Shown piece after piece: positions 45,079-54,501 of a stretch of DNA of 64,000 bases. Below the pieces are notes generated by a model. The model did not search any database and was not told the origin of the DNA. It saw only the letters and a program-made list of their open reading frames with translations. The DNA lies in NCBI GenBank assembly GCA_039820405.1, contig JBCBQC010000020.1, positions 1 through 64,000 of the forward strand, given 5' to 3'. The position numbers and the translations under genes were made by a program. Origin of the DNA: CALLVY01 sp937899855 (lineage in GTDB: Bacteria; Bacteroidota; Bacteroidia; Chitinophagales; Saprospiraceae). Every line of letters starts with the position of its first letter. Positions within the stretch are counted from its first letter, which is position 1.

Positions 45079-48000
45079 ATGCCGTTCAAAAAAAATCAAA
45101 AGCAGAAAAAGCAATTCGATAGTATTACGGTGAGTCTGTCTTCTCCCGATGAGATCTTGGAGCGCTCGTACGGGGAAGTCCTCAAGCCGGAAACCATCAA
45201 CTACCGTTCGTATAAGCCGGAGCGGGACGGTCTTTTCTGCGAAAGAATTTTTGGACCAGTGAAAGACTACGAATGCTATTGCGGTAAGTACAAGCGGATT
45301 CGTTACAAGGGAATTGTGTGCGATCGTTGTGGGGTCGAGGTAACGGAGAAGAAGGTACGCCGGGAGCGTATGGGCCACATCAAACTCGTGGTCCCCGTGG
45401 TACACATCTGGTTCTTCAAGTCTTTGCCCAACAAGATTGGCTACCTCCTGGGGCTTTCCTCCAAGAAATTGGAATCCATCATCTACTACGAACGCTACGT
45501 GGTCATCCAACCCGGTGTCAAAGAAGATGCTGGTGTCAACCGGCTGGACCTCTTGTCGGAAGAAGAATATCTGGAAATCCTGGATAGCTTACCCGAGAAC
45601 CAGCAGTTGGACGATGAAGATCCACAAAAATTCATCGCCAAAATGGGGGCTGATGCCGTACGCGATCTGCTGATGCGTCTGAAGCTGGACGAGCTGTCCT
45701 ACAACCTGCGGCACCAAGCCGCTACCGAAACCTCGCAGCAGCGGAAGTCGGAAGCCCTCAAGCGCCTCCGCGTCGTGGAAGCCTTCCGCGACGGGCAAAA
45801 AACGGTCGACAACCGTCCCGAATGGGCCGTCATCCAGTACCTGCCCGTTATTCCGCCCGAACTGCGTCCCCTCGTCCCCCTCGATGGTGGTCGTTTTGCC
45901 AGTTCGGACCTCAACGACCTCTACCGTCGGGTCATCATCCGCAACAACCGCCTCAAGCGCCTCCTCGAAATCAAGGCTCCCGAGGTCATCCTGCGGAATG
46001 AAAAGCGGATGCTGCAAGAAGCTGTTGACTCGCTCTTCGACAACTCGCGCAAATCCAATGCCGTCAAGGCCGAAGGTGGACGGGCCCTCAAATCGCTCAG
46101 CGATATCCTCAAAGGAAAGCAAGGGCGTTTCCGTCAGAACCTACTCGGTAAGCGGGTGGATTACTCCGGCCGTTCGGTCATCGTGGTTGGACCTACCCAG
46201 AAATTGCACGAATGTGGCTTGCCCAAGGAAATGGCCTCGGAACTCTTCAAGCCTTTTATCATTCGCAAACTGATCGAACGCGGTATCGTCAAGACCGTTA
46301 AGTCGGCCAAGAAACTCGTCGATCGCAAGGATCCCGTTATCTGGGAAATCCTTGAAAATATCCTCAAGGGGCACCCCATCCTCCTCAACCGGGCCCCTAC
46401 GCTACACCGGCTGTCCATCCAAGCCTTCCAACCCAAATTGGTCGAGGGCAAGGCCATCCAGCTACACCCCTTGGTGTGCGGTGCCTTCAACGCGGACTTT
46501 GACGGTGACCAAATGGCCGTCCACGTGCCCCTCTCGCACGCGGCGATCCTGGAAGCTCAGGTGTTGATGTTGGCTTCGCACAACATGCTCAACCCACAGG
46601 ATGGTTCGCCCATCACGCTGCCTTCCCAGGATATGGTACTCGGTCTGTACTACCTGACCAAGGAGCGCTCTAGCAACGATGAGGTCAAAGTAAAGGGCGA
46701 AGGTCGTCGCTTCTACTCCTCGGAGGAAGTCATGATTGCCTACAACGAAGATAAGATTGATCTGCACGCCAAGATTCAGGTACGCGCCATCGTCGAAAAC
46801 GAATTGGGACACATGGTTCCCGAGCGGATTGATACGACGGTCGGTCGGGTCCTGTTCAATCAGGCCGTTCCCGAAGAAGTCCCCTTCATCAATACCTTGC
46901 TGACCAAGAAGAACCTCAAAAAGGTGATCAGTGACATCATCAACCGGACCAATTTCTACGTGACGGCGCAGTTCCTCGATGAGATCAAGGAGATGGGCTT
47001 CTACTGGTCCTTCAAGGGTGGACTGTCCTTTAACCTGGGAGATTTGATTACGCCGACCGTAAAGGCTTCGACCCTCGATACGGCGCAGTCGGAAGTCGAT
47101 GAGGTATGGGACAACTACAACATGGGACTCATCACCAACAACGAACGCTATAATCAGATCATCGATAAGTGGACCTTTGCGGATAACCGCATCACCGACA
47201 ACCTGATGAAGGAATTGTCGGAGCACAAGCAGGGCTTCAACTCGGTGTTTATGATGCTGCACTCCGGTGCGCGGGGTTCCAAGCAACAGATCAAGCAGTT
47301 GTGCGGACTCCGGGGCCTCATGGCCAAGCCGCGGAAATCGGGCGATACCGGTGGGGCGATTATCGAAAACCCCATTTTGTCCAATTTCCTCGACGGCCTG
47401 TCGGTACTTGAATACTTCATCTCCACCCACGGTGCCCGTAAGGGTCTGGCCGATACGGCCCTCAAAACGGCGGATGCGGGTTACCTGACCCGTCGTCTGG
47501 TTGATGTATCGCAAGACGTTGTCATTCGGGAGGACGATTGCGCCACCCTCCGTGGTATCGAGACCTATGCGCTCAAGGACAACGATAAGATTATCCAAAG
47601 CCTGGCTGACCGGATCGAAGGACGTTTTACCTTGCACGATATCCACCATCCCGAATCGGATGATGTGATTCTCGCATCTGGAGAATACATCGATCCCCGT
47701 CTGGCGACCAAGATTGACGAGTCTGGCGTAGAAATGGTGACGATTCGCTCGGTACTGACCTGTGAAACCCGCCGGGGGGTATGTACCAAGTGCTACGGAA
47801 AGAACCTGGCCACGGGCCGTATCGCAGAACGCGGAGATGCCGTTGGTATCATCGCTGCTCAGTCGATCGGTGAGCCGGGAACCCAGCTGACGCTGCGGAC
47901 CTTCCACGTAGGAGGTATTGCCTCGGTCTCGAAGGCCGAGTCCGAGCTGACCGCTCGTTTTGCGGGTAAGTTGGAGTTCGACGGCGTTCGGACCACCAGC

Positions 48001-49383
48001 TCGACCGACGACGAAGGCAAGGAGGTCAACATCGTACTTTCCCGGGCTGGAGAAATCCGCATCCTGGAGCACAAGACCAACCGCCAGTTAGCCTCTCACC
48101 ACATCCCTTACGGTGCGATTATTCACGTCGAACAGGGTAAGGACATCGAGAAGGGAGATATGATCTGTGAATGGGATCCGTTCAACGCCGTTATCGTATC
48201 CGAATTCTCGGGAATCGTTCAGTTCGAATCCATTGAGGAAGGGCTAACCTACCGGATTGAGCGGGATGATCAGACGGGCTACGAGGAAAAAGTTATCGTG
48301 GAAAGCAAAAACAAGCGCAAGATTCCGACCATCAAGATCGTCAGCCCCGATGGCGAAGAACTGCGGAGCTACAACTTGCCCGTAGGCTCTTACATCTCCA
48401 TCGAAGATGGTGCGAAGATCAAGGGTGGCGACAAGCTGGTTAAGATTCCGCGTAACCTCGGTAAGATTCAGGATATCACCGGTGGTCTGCCCCGGGTAAC
48501 GGAGCTTTTCGAAGCACGTAATCCTTCCAACCCCGCGGTAACCTCCGAAATTGACGGTGTCGTTTCCTTTGGTAAGATCAAGCGCGGTAACCGCGAGATC
48601 TTTATTCAGGACGAAAAGAGTGGCCAGAAGCGGAAGTACCTCATCGGTTTGTCCAAGCACATTCTGGTACAAGAGGGTGACTTCGTTCGGGCTGGGATGC
48701 CCCTCTCGGATGGTGCCATTTCACCCCGTGATATCCTCGCCATCAAGGGCCCCTTTGCCGTACAGTCCTATCTGGTGAACGGTGTACAGGAAGTCTACCG
48801 CTCGCAGGGGATTACGATTAACGATAAGCACATCGAGGTGATTGTTCGCCAGATGATGCGCCGCGTCCAGATCGTCGATCCGGGTGATACGACCTTCCTC
48901 GAAGGCGAAGCCGTCGACCGTTTCGATTTCTTCGAACAAAACGACTGGATCTTCGATAAGAAGTTCGTGACGGATGCGGGTGAATCGGCCAAGCTCAAGC
49001 CCGGCCAGTTGGTCAGCTTGCGTCAGGTACGGGAAGAAAACTCCTACCTCAAGCGCAACGACAAAAAACTGGTCACCTTCCGCGATGCCGTCTCCGCCAC
49101 TTCGAGCCCCCTACTCCAGGGAATTACGAAGTCTTCGCTCGGTACGCAAAGCTGGATTTCGGCTGCTTCCTTCCAGGAAACGACCAAGGTCCTCAGCCAA
49201 GCTGCCATTGGTGCGAAGCGCGACAACCTCAACGGTTTGAAGGAAAACGTAATCGTCGGGAAGAAAATCCCCGCGGGAACGGGACTCCGCCAATTCAAGC
49301 GCCTCTACGTATCCAGCCAAGAAGCTTACGAAGCTGCTCAAGCGCGTAAAGAACAGTTGGAAGAGGTAGAAGGATTGGAATAG
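45079..49383 (+). CDS. rpoC: DNA-directed RNA polymerase subunit beta'
   Basis: A 1434-residue subunit carrying the active-site Mg motif NADFDGDQMAVH. The N-terminal zinc ribbon is CYCGKYKRIRYKGIVCDRCG. The bridge helix/trigger loop region contains GARGSKQQIKQLCGLRGLMA, and the second zinc site is CETRRGVCTKCYGKNLATG. AAQSIGEPGTQLTLRTFHVG is also intact. It starts 33 bp after rpoB and ends the operon; a terminator follows. Confidence 0.99.
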   Translation: MPFKKNQKQKKQFDSITVSLSSPDEILERSYGEVLKPETINYRSYKPERDGLFCERIFGPVKDYECYCGKYKRIRYKGIVCDRCGVEVTEKKVRRERMGHIKLVVPVVHIWFFKSLPNKIGYLLGLSSKKLESIIYYERYVVIQPGVKEDAGVNRLDLLSEEEYLEILDSLPENQQLDDEDPQKFIAKMGADAVRDLLMRLKLDELSYNLRHQAATETSQQRKSEALKRLRVVEAFRDGQKTVDNRPEWAVIQYLPVIPPELRPLVPLDGGRFASSDLNDLYRRVIIRNNRLKRLLEIKAPEVILRNEKRMLQEAVDSLFDNSRKSNAVKAEGGRALKSLSDILKGKQGRFRQNLLGKRVDYSGRSVIVVGPTQKLHECGLPKEMASELFKPFIIRKLIERGIVKTVKSAKKLVDRKDPVIWEILENILKGHPILLNRAPTLHRLSIQAFQPKLVEGKAIQLHPLVCGAFNADFDGDQMAVHVPLSHAAILEAQVLMLASHNMLNPQDGSPITLPSQDMVLGLYYLTKERSSNDEVKVKGEGRRFYSSEEVMIAYNEDKIDLHAKIQVRAIVENELGHMVPERIDTTVGRVLFNQAVPEEVPFINTLLTKKNLKKVISDIINRTNFYVTAQFLDEIKEMGFYWSFKGGLSFNLGDLITPTVKASTLDTAQSEVDEVWDNYNMGLITNNERYNQIIDKWTFADNRITDNLMKELSEHKQGFNSVFMMLHSGARGSKQQIKQLCGLRGLMAKPRKSGDTGGAIIENPILSNFLDGLSVLEYFISTHGARKGLADTALKTADAGYLTRRLVDVSQDVVIREDDCATLRGIETYALKDNDKIIQSLADRIEGRFTLHDIHHPESDDVILASGEYIDPRLATKIDESGVEMVTIRSVLTCETRRGVCTKCYGKNLATGRIAERGDAVGIIAAQSIGEPGTQLTLRTFHVGGIASVSKAESELTARFAGKLEFDGVRTTSSTDDEGKEVNIVLSRAGEIRILEHKTNRQLASHHIPYGAIIHVEQGKDIEKGDMICEWDPFNAVIVSEFSGIVQFESIEEGLTYRIERDDQTGYEEKVIVESKNKRKIPTIKIVSPDGEELRSYNLPVGSYISIEDGAKIKGGDKLVKIPRNLGKIQDITGGLPRVTELFEARNPSNPAVTSEIDGVVSFGKIKRGNREIFIQDEKSGQKRKYLIGLSKHILVQEGDFVRAGMPLSDGAISPRDILAIKGPFAVQSYLVNGVQEVYRSQGITINDKHIEVIVRQMMRRVQIVDPGDTTFLEGEAVDRFDFFEQNDWIFDKKFVTDAGESAKLKPGQLVSLRQVREENSYLKRNDKKLVTFRDAVSATSSPLLQGITKSSLGTQSWISAASFQETTKVLSQAAIGAKRDNLNGLKENVIVGKKIPAGTGLRQFKRLYVSSQEAYEAAQARKEQLEEVEGLE

Positions 49384-49407
49384 ATTAGACGATCCGTAAC
49401 TTTACGA

Positions 49408-49448
49408 AAATAAAAAGGGGCTTGCTCAAGAGAGCAGGCCCTTTTTTT
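49408..49448. terminator. Bidirectional terminator between rpoC and ribE
   Basis: GGGCTTGCTC (49418-49427) pairs with GAGCAGGCCC (49432-49441), with T7 on the right and an A-rich run (49408-49416) on the left, so it can stop both convergent transcripts. The ribE stop codon (49428-49426) lies at the edge of the stem and loop, so the last ribE codons form half the stem. Confidence 0.9.
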
Positions 49449-50034
49449 CGTAAGCTGCCGCCATACGGGCGACGTATTTGCCGATAATATCGTATTCTAG
49501 GTTGATGCGCATTCCCGTACGGAGCTGCTGGAAAGTGGTATGCTCGTAAGTGTAGGGAATAATGGCTACCGAAAAACCTTCCGCCGTAGGATCGACAACG
49601 GTCAAGCTGACACCATTGACGCAGATCGAGCCCTTGTCCACCAGTAGGTGGGCTTGCTCGGGAGAATGGCTAAAACGATAGTACCAGCTGCCATCCGCCT
49701 CCGCCACCGATTCGCAGCGACCGGTACCATCTACGTGGCCCTGTACGATGTGGCCATCCAGACGGGCGCGAGAAAGCATGGCCCGTTCCAAATTGACGAA
49801 GTCCCCCACCTTTAAATCGCCCAAATTGCTACGTTGCATGGTCTCCAAAATGGCGGTAACCACGTAGGCGTCGTCCATGACTTTCACCACGGTCAGGCAA
49901 ACGCCGTTGTGGGCCAAACTCTGATCGACTTGTAGCTCCGACGCGAGTTCGGAGTTGATGGTAAAGTGATAATTGCTGCCTTCCTGCTCGATGCGCTGCA
50001 CCCGACCCAGGCTTTCGATAATTCCAGTAAACAT
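49426..50034 (-). CDS. ribE: Riboflavin synthase, alpha subunit
   Basis: A 202-residue enzyme that dismutates two 6,7-dimethyl-8-ribityllumazine molecules into riboflavin. Both tandem lumazine-binding barrels are visible: MFTGIIESLGRV ... LAHNGVCLTVV, and LDGHIVQGHVDGTG ... SICVNGVSLTVVDP. Length is normal. It lies 24 bp downstream of a CHU_C protein gene on the same strand; no other rib gene is nearby. The stop codon is inside a terminator hairpin. Confidence 0.96.
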   Translation of the reverse strand: MFTGIIESLGRVQRIEQEGSNYHFTINSELASELQVDQSLAHNGVCLTVVKVMDDAYVVTAILETMQRSNLGDLKVGDFVNLERAMLSRARLDGHIVQGHVDGTGRCESVAEADGSWYYRFSHSPEQAHLLVDKGSICVNGVSLTVVDPTAEGFSVAIIPYTYEHTTFQQLRTGMRINLEYDIIGKYVARMAAAYEKKGLLS

Positions 50035-50058
50035 GAATTCCAGTGATTTATAAGGTCA

Positions 50059-52881
50059 TTAATTGCGACCGCGGACCAGTTCGATGTAGCCACTCAGCAA
50101 GTCATCCGCCGCGGTAATTCCCGAGACGCGTTCTTCAAAAACCTTACAAGTGTAGTAGTAAACCCCTTCGGCCAGCTCGGCCCCCGATTGGTTGTTACCG
50201 TTCCAGTTGATATCGGGATCAGTCGTTTGGAATACCAACTGTCCCCAGCGATTGAAGATCTGTATCTCAATACGATCAACAAAGCAATAGGGATAGGGTT
50301 TAAACAATTCGTTGCTGCCGTCTCCATTGGGAGTAAAGGCATTGGGCAGTTCGTAGAAGGGGCAGTTGTCCACGCATACGACATTGCTAAATACGCTTTC
50401 GTTTTCGAAGGTATCGATGGCCGTCACGGCGTAGCAACCCGCCAGTCCTACCAGTGGAATGTGGAGGGTATCCAATTTGGTGGGATCGTCGATTTGGCCA
50501 AATTGAACAAACTGGGGATCGTCCACAGTGGGTTTGTAGTAGAGTCGGTAAGCGACGACATCATCGGTTTCTAGGCATGCGATGATGGGATTGGTCCAGC
50601 TCAATTCATTGATCAACTCATCATCCTGTACCAAGCAAGCCTGGCCCGCTTCGGAATCATCGCAAAGGTTGCCGACCGTCAGTACGGGCGGACAGGGCGG
50701 AATGGTATCCAACGGAGTGCCGCAGGCCTCCTGCGACGAGTTGAGTAGGGGACTCGGAATGTCATTGACGCCATAGGAACCCGAACTTTCTACGTAGTAA
50801 CAGTACTCAATACCGTTTACTAAGCCATCGTTGTCCACAAATTCGGGGTTCGGGGTCATCCCGATCGACACCCAGGTGGAGCCGTTCCAGCGGAATACTT
50901 CGTAGTCGAAGTTATCCCAGGGGACGTCCTCTTCCCAAGTCAATATGTTGAACTCATCGGAGGAGGCTACGGAGAGGAAGACCGAGGAGGCTGCGGTGGC
51001 AAAGCCCAGTGGCTCGGGGATATTGTCGACGTAAAAGGCCAGGCGGTAGGTGTAGGGATTGGCGACGGTATTGAGCCCCGTATCCAGGAAAAAGGTATCT
51101 ATCGGATCGCTAAAATTATTGGCCGTAAATACGGCTCCCGGAATGAGGACAAAGTCGTTGTCGGCGGGGTTAAAGCCCACGGCGCGGTACAGCTCGTAGA
51201 TGTACGGCCCGGGGTTTTGGAGGGTATCTAGATCCTCGGCCCGTGGCCTCGTCCAGCGCACCATGATCTCCCCGTCGACGGCATCGGTTTGCATGACGCT
51301 ATTTTCGACGATGAGGGGGACGTCGCGATTCAGCTGGAGGCAGATCTCGGCTGATGGCAAGCTCTCTACTTCGTTGAAGGGGAAGCCTCCCTGGGTTGTT
51401 TGGGCAAATTCGGCTAAGATGCGGTAGCAATAGGTTCGGCCTCGTTCGAGCTCCTGATCCCGGTATACGTAGCGCCCATTGGCAATGTCTTGAATGGGGG
51501 CGGAGGTGATCTTGGTATAGCCCCGACCCTCCAAACCGGGCTCGCAATCGTCGATGGGGAAGGAATTGCTACCGATCCTTCGCCACACCGTAAAGCCTCG
51601 AAAATACTCATCGGTAGTGATCTCGCAATCGTAGGGCAAGGCCCAGTCGAGGAGGATGTCCTGTTGTTCCGGTTCGGCCATCAAGTCCTCGGGGGGTGGC
51701 CCCACCACCTTGATGTTGACGATGTGGAGAGCGGAGAGAAAAACGGTATCTACCCCATTTTCCACGGGAATAAAGATGGGTTCGTTGTCCTGGGCGCGAA
51801 AAATAATCTTGTAGGGCTCATCGGCGATGTGATCGCAAATCGTTTGCCAGCGGAAGGTGCGCGATAGGGGTTGGGCCATGTAGTCGACGACGCTCTCAAA
51901 TTCGGCGGGGCCGACGAAGCCCTCGCTCAGGGGCCCGCCCAATGCGGTGAGGTTGACCAATTGGTCGGCTTCCATGATGGGAGCGGTAGCCGTCACGTCA
52001 AAGGTCAGCAGCTCTCCCGCCACTACGCAAAACTCCCGTTCGGAGGCGATCTGGGGGGGAAGGTTGTTGCATTCCACCACCCGAATTTGCATGTCGCGGA
52101 GCAGGGTGTCGATGGGAACGCCGTTCCGGAATTCGATGACGTGAAAAGCAATATTAAACTCCCCCGATGGACAGGGCGAGTGGGGTGAGTCCCAGACGAT
52201 GGTCCCCTGGGCGTTCATGGTGATGACGTTGGGAGGAACCGCGGGGGAGGTGTAGTCCTGGACTTCTTGGCCTTCCCGCTCCAGAGGGGTGACCAGCTCG
52301 TAGGCCAAGCTATCGTTGTCGGGATCGAAGGCACCGGGATTGTGGATAAAGGGCTGACCCACACAGGCCACGTCGATGGGCGGCTGGGTGAGAATGGGCG
52401 AGCTGTTGAAATCTTGAAAAATGGGATCAAAAAAGGTGACGGTGGTGCGAATGTAAAACTGAATGTTTTGCGATAGGGGAAAATTGAGGTTACAAATCCC
52501 CCCGTTGCGATTGGGATCCACGACCGACATGGTGTAGCGATTGATGGAGCCGTAGGTGTGGGTAGTCCGGTAGAGGCTTCGCTTAATGTCGTTGGGTAGG
52601 ATTTCTCCATCGGGTACCCCCATTCCGTTGATGGGTCCATTGATGCGCACCACGCTTGAGCAGGTCCCATCCCCCCAGCAAATTTCGATGGTATCCCGGT
52701 CGGCGGCCGTACTACTGGCCTTCGAGTAAATCGTGGCGGTGGCCTCGATGGTCAGGTTCCCAATTTGGGTGTAGGTGATTTCTCCCGCACGGTTGTGCGT
52801 GGCCTGGACCAATGGTAGCGCCAGGAAAAACAGCACGTAGGGGAGAAGGGAGCGCAACTGCTGGGATAAAGATGGGTTCAT
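50059..52881 (-). CDS. Secreted fibronectin/Ig-like protein with type IX (CHU_C) sorting domain
   Basis: A 940-residue exported protein. A signal peptide (LLPYVLFFLALPLVQATHNRAG) leads a typical N-terminal domain of this class (THNRAGEITYTQIG, YTMSVVDPNRNGGICN, AFDPDNDSLAYELV). The middle holds several fibronectin type III-like segments (LMAEPEQQDILLDWALPY, YRDQELERGRTYCYRILAE, FNILTWEEDVPWDNFDYEVF). The C-terminus is the gliding-motility domain ELPNAFTPNGDGSNELFKPY, FNRWGQLVF, GVYYYTCKVFE. Export and surface anchoring by type IX secretion are expected. I use the ATG at 52881; a GTG two codons upstream is also in frame. Confidence 0.92.
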   Translation of the reverse strand: MNPSLSQQLRSLLPYVLFFLALPLVQATHNRAGEITYTQIGNLTIEATATIYSKASSTAADRDTIEICWGDGTCSSVVRINGPINGMGVPDGEILPNDIKRSLYRTTHTYGSINRYTMSVVDPNRNGGICNLNFPLSQNIQFYIRTTVTFFDPIFQDFNSSPILTQPPIDVACVGQPFIHNPGAFDPDNDSLAYELVTPLEREGQEVQDYTSPAVPPNVITMNAQGTIVWDSPHSPCPSGEFNIAFHVIEFRNGVPIDTLLRDMQIRVVECNNLPPQIASEREFCVVAGELLTFDVTATAPIMEADQLVNLTALGGPLSEGFVGPAEFESVVDYMAQPLSRTFRWQTICDHIADEPYKIIFRAQDNEPIFIPVENGVDTVFLSALHIVNIKVVGPPPEDLMAEPEQQDILLDWALPYDCEITTDEYFRGFTVWRRIGSNSFPIDDCEPGLEGRGYTKITSAPIQDIANGRYVYRDQELERGRTYCYRILAEFAQTTQGGFPFNEVESLPSAEICLQLNRDVPLIVENSVMQTDAVDGEIMVRWTRPRAEDLDTLQNPGPYIYELYRAVGFNPADNDFVLIPGAVFTANNFSDPIDTFFLDTGLNTVANPYTYRLAFYVDNIPEPLGFATAASSVFLSVASSDEFNILTWEEDVPWDNFDYEVFRWNGSTWVSIGMTPNPEFVDNDGLVNGIEYCYYVESSGSYGVNDIPSPLLNSSQEACGTPLDTIPPCPPVLTVGNLCDDSEAGQACLVQDDELINELSWTNPIIACLETDDVVAYRLYYKPTVDDPQFVQFGQIDDPTKLDTLHIPLVGLAGCYAVTAIDTFENESVFSNVVCVDNCPFYELPNAFTPNGDGSNELFKPYPYCFVDRIEIQIFNRWGQLVFQTTDPDINWNGNNQSGAELAEGVYYYTCKVFEERVSGITAADDLLSGYIELVRGRN

Positions 52882-53034
52882 GGACACACTTTTTGTACAA
52901 AATAGAAAATATTAGCCATTACGGGCATGTGTCAAGAGGCTCGTCATGGTTTTAACGAAAAATCCCCCCAATTAGTTTGTCCAAATTCGGCCACAGTCGC
53001 GCGGTATTGTTGGGTAGTTGACAAGCAATGGGGT

Positions 53035-53919
53035 TTAGGCTTGTTGATCCGCCAAACGCAGCGCCGCCAGGCACTCGGTGAGGCCGGTTCGCCAGTGGGG
53101 GATGCTCAGATCGAAGTCCCGGCAAATTTTTTGTTTGTTGAGCAAGCTGAAGGGAGGTCGCCGTGCTGGCGTTGGGTAGGCACTGGTCAGAATGGGCCTT
53201 ACCCGACAGTCGATCCCCTCGATCGCAAAAATGGCCAACGCAAAGTCGTACCAACTGCAAACACCTTCGTTGCTGTAATGGTAAATACCGCCCGCTTGCT
53301 CCTGGCCCTCCACCACCCGAGCGATCATCCGGAGCAAGGCCCGGGCCAAGTGGCGGGCGTAGGTAGGAGTGCCCACCTGATCGTATACGATCCCCAGCTC
53401 GTCCCGTTCGCGCCCCAGGCGAAGCATGGTTTTTACAAAATTGTGCCCGTAGGTGGAATACACCCAGGAAGTTCGTACCACCCAGGCCTCGGGAAGCCGC
53501 TCGCGCACCAGCAGGTCACCCGCCAGTTTGGTGCGGGCGTAAACGCTCTTGGGGTGGGTGGGGTCCGTCTCCAGCAGGGGCCGGTTGAGGGCATTGTGGT
53601 AGACGTAGTCCGTCGACAAGTGGATCAAACGGCAGCGCCGCTGGCGGCAAGCTTCCGTCAGCCATTCCACGGCCCGGGTATTGACGGCGGTAGCCAGCTC
53701 GGCCTCCGTCTCGGCCCGATCGACGGCCGTGTAAGCGGCGCAGTTGATGCAAAAATCAAAATGGTGGTCGGCAAAAAATTGCTGGATCGCGCCGGGCTCC
53801 GTCAGATCGACTTCGGCACGGTCGATAAAGGTAAAGGACCAATCGGGATACTGGGGCTGGTGAAATTGTAGTTCCTGACCGACTTGTCCGAGGGCGCCGG
53901 TAACGAGTATGGCGGGCAT
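53035..53919 (-). CDS. rfbD: dTDP-4-dehydrorhamnose reductase
   Basis: A 294-residue NAD(P)-dependent short-chain enzyme giving dTDP-L-rhamnose, the last step of the pathway. Rossmann motif ILVTGALGQVGQELQ; NCAAYTAVDRAETE; HLSTDYVY; catalytic YxxxK in VYARTKLAGD; RTSWVYSTYGHNFVKTML; C-terminal RPPFSLLNKQKI. It follows rfbC by 12 bp and completes a two-gene rhamnose module; rfbA and rfbB are not in this window. Confidence 0.96.
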   Translation of the reverse strand: MPAILVTGALGQVGQELQFHQPQYPDWSFTFIDRAEVDLTEPGAIQQFFADHHFDFCINCAAYTAVDRAETEAELATAVNTRAVEWLTEACRQRRCRLIHLSTDYVYHNALNRPLLETDPTHPKSVYARTKLAGDLLVRERLPEAWVVRTSWVYSTYGHNFVKTMLRLGRERDELGIVYDQVGTPTYARHLARALLRMIARVVEGQEQAGGIYHYSNEGVCSWYDFALAIFAIEGIDCRVRPILTSAYPTPARRPPFSLLNKQKICRDFDLSIPHWRTGLTECLAALRLADQQA

Positions 53920-53931
53920 GGGAGGGTTTTT

Positions 53932-54486
53932 TTATTCGGAAATGTAGGGGCGGTGTTTCCCCAGTACCGGACTATCGCGGTCTTTGGGGGAGAGGAGGAC
54001 CGCATCGGCCGCGATCTGCCAGTCGATCCCGAGTTGGGCATCGTTGTAGAGCAGTGCCCCTTCGTGCGCCTTGGAGTAGAAGTTGTCGCACTTGTAGAAG
54101 AACTCAGCCGTTGGACTTAGGACGACGTAGCCGTGGGCAAAGCCCCGGGGGATAAAGAGCTGGCGTTTGTTGGCGGCACTGAGTCGGACGCCGTAGGATT
54201 GGCCGTAGGTCGGCGACCCCTGGCGGATATCCACCGCCACGTCGAGTACTTCCCCTTCCACCACCCGCACCAGTTTGGCCTGGGCAAAGGGCGGAACCTG
54301 GTAGTGCAGCCCCCGGAGTACGCCGTAAGTGGAGCGCGCTTGGTTGTCCTGTACAAAATGGGTATCGATCCCGTTGGTTTGAAACAGTCGTTCGTTGTAG
54401 GCCTCGAAGAAATAGCCGCGTTGGTCTTCCCAAACTTGCGGTTCAAAAAGCAGGAGGCCCTCGATGGGGGTGGGGCTGAAAGGCAT
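53932..54486 (-). CDS. rfbC: dTDP-4-dehydrorhamnose 3,5-epimerase
   Basis: A 184-residue cupin-fold epimerase of dTDP-rhamnose synthesis. Motifs: EGLLLFEPQVWEDQRGYFFE, FVQDNQARSTYGVLRGLHYQ (catalytic His), GEVLDVAVDIRQGSPTYGQ, LFIPRGFAHGYVVLS and the FFYKCDNFY tail. Length is normal. It starts 15 bp after der and is followed by rfbD. Confidence 0.97.
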   Translation of the reverse strand: MPFSPTPIEGLLLFEPQVWEDQRGYFFEAYNERLFQTNGIDTHFVQDNQARSTYGVLRGLHYQVPPFAQAKLVRVVEGEVLDVAVDIRQGSPTYGQSYGVRLSAANKRQLFIPRGFAHGYVVLSPTAEFFYKCDNFYSKAHEGALLYNDAQLGIDWQIAADAVLLSPKDRDSPVLGKHRPYISE

Positions 54487-54501
54487 GCCGTAAGGTTTAG
54501 A

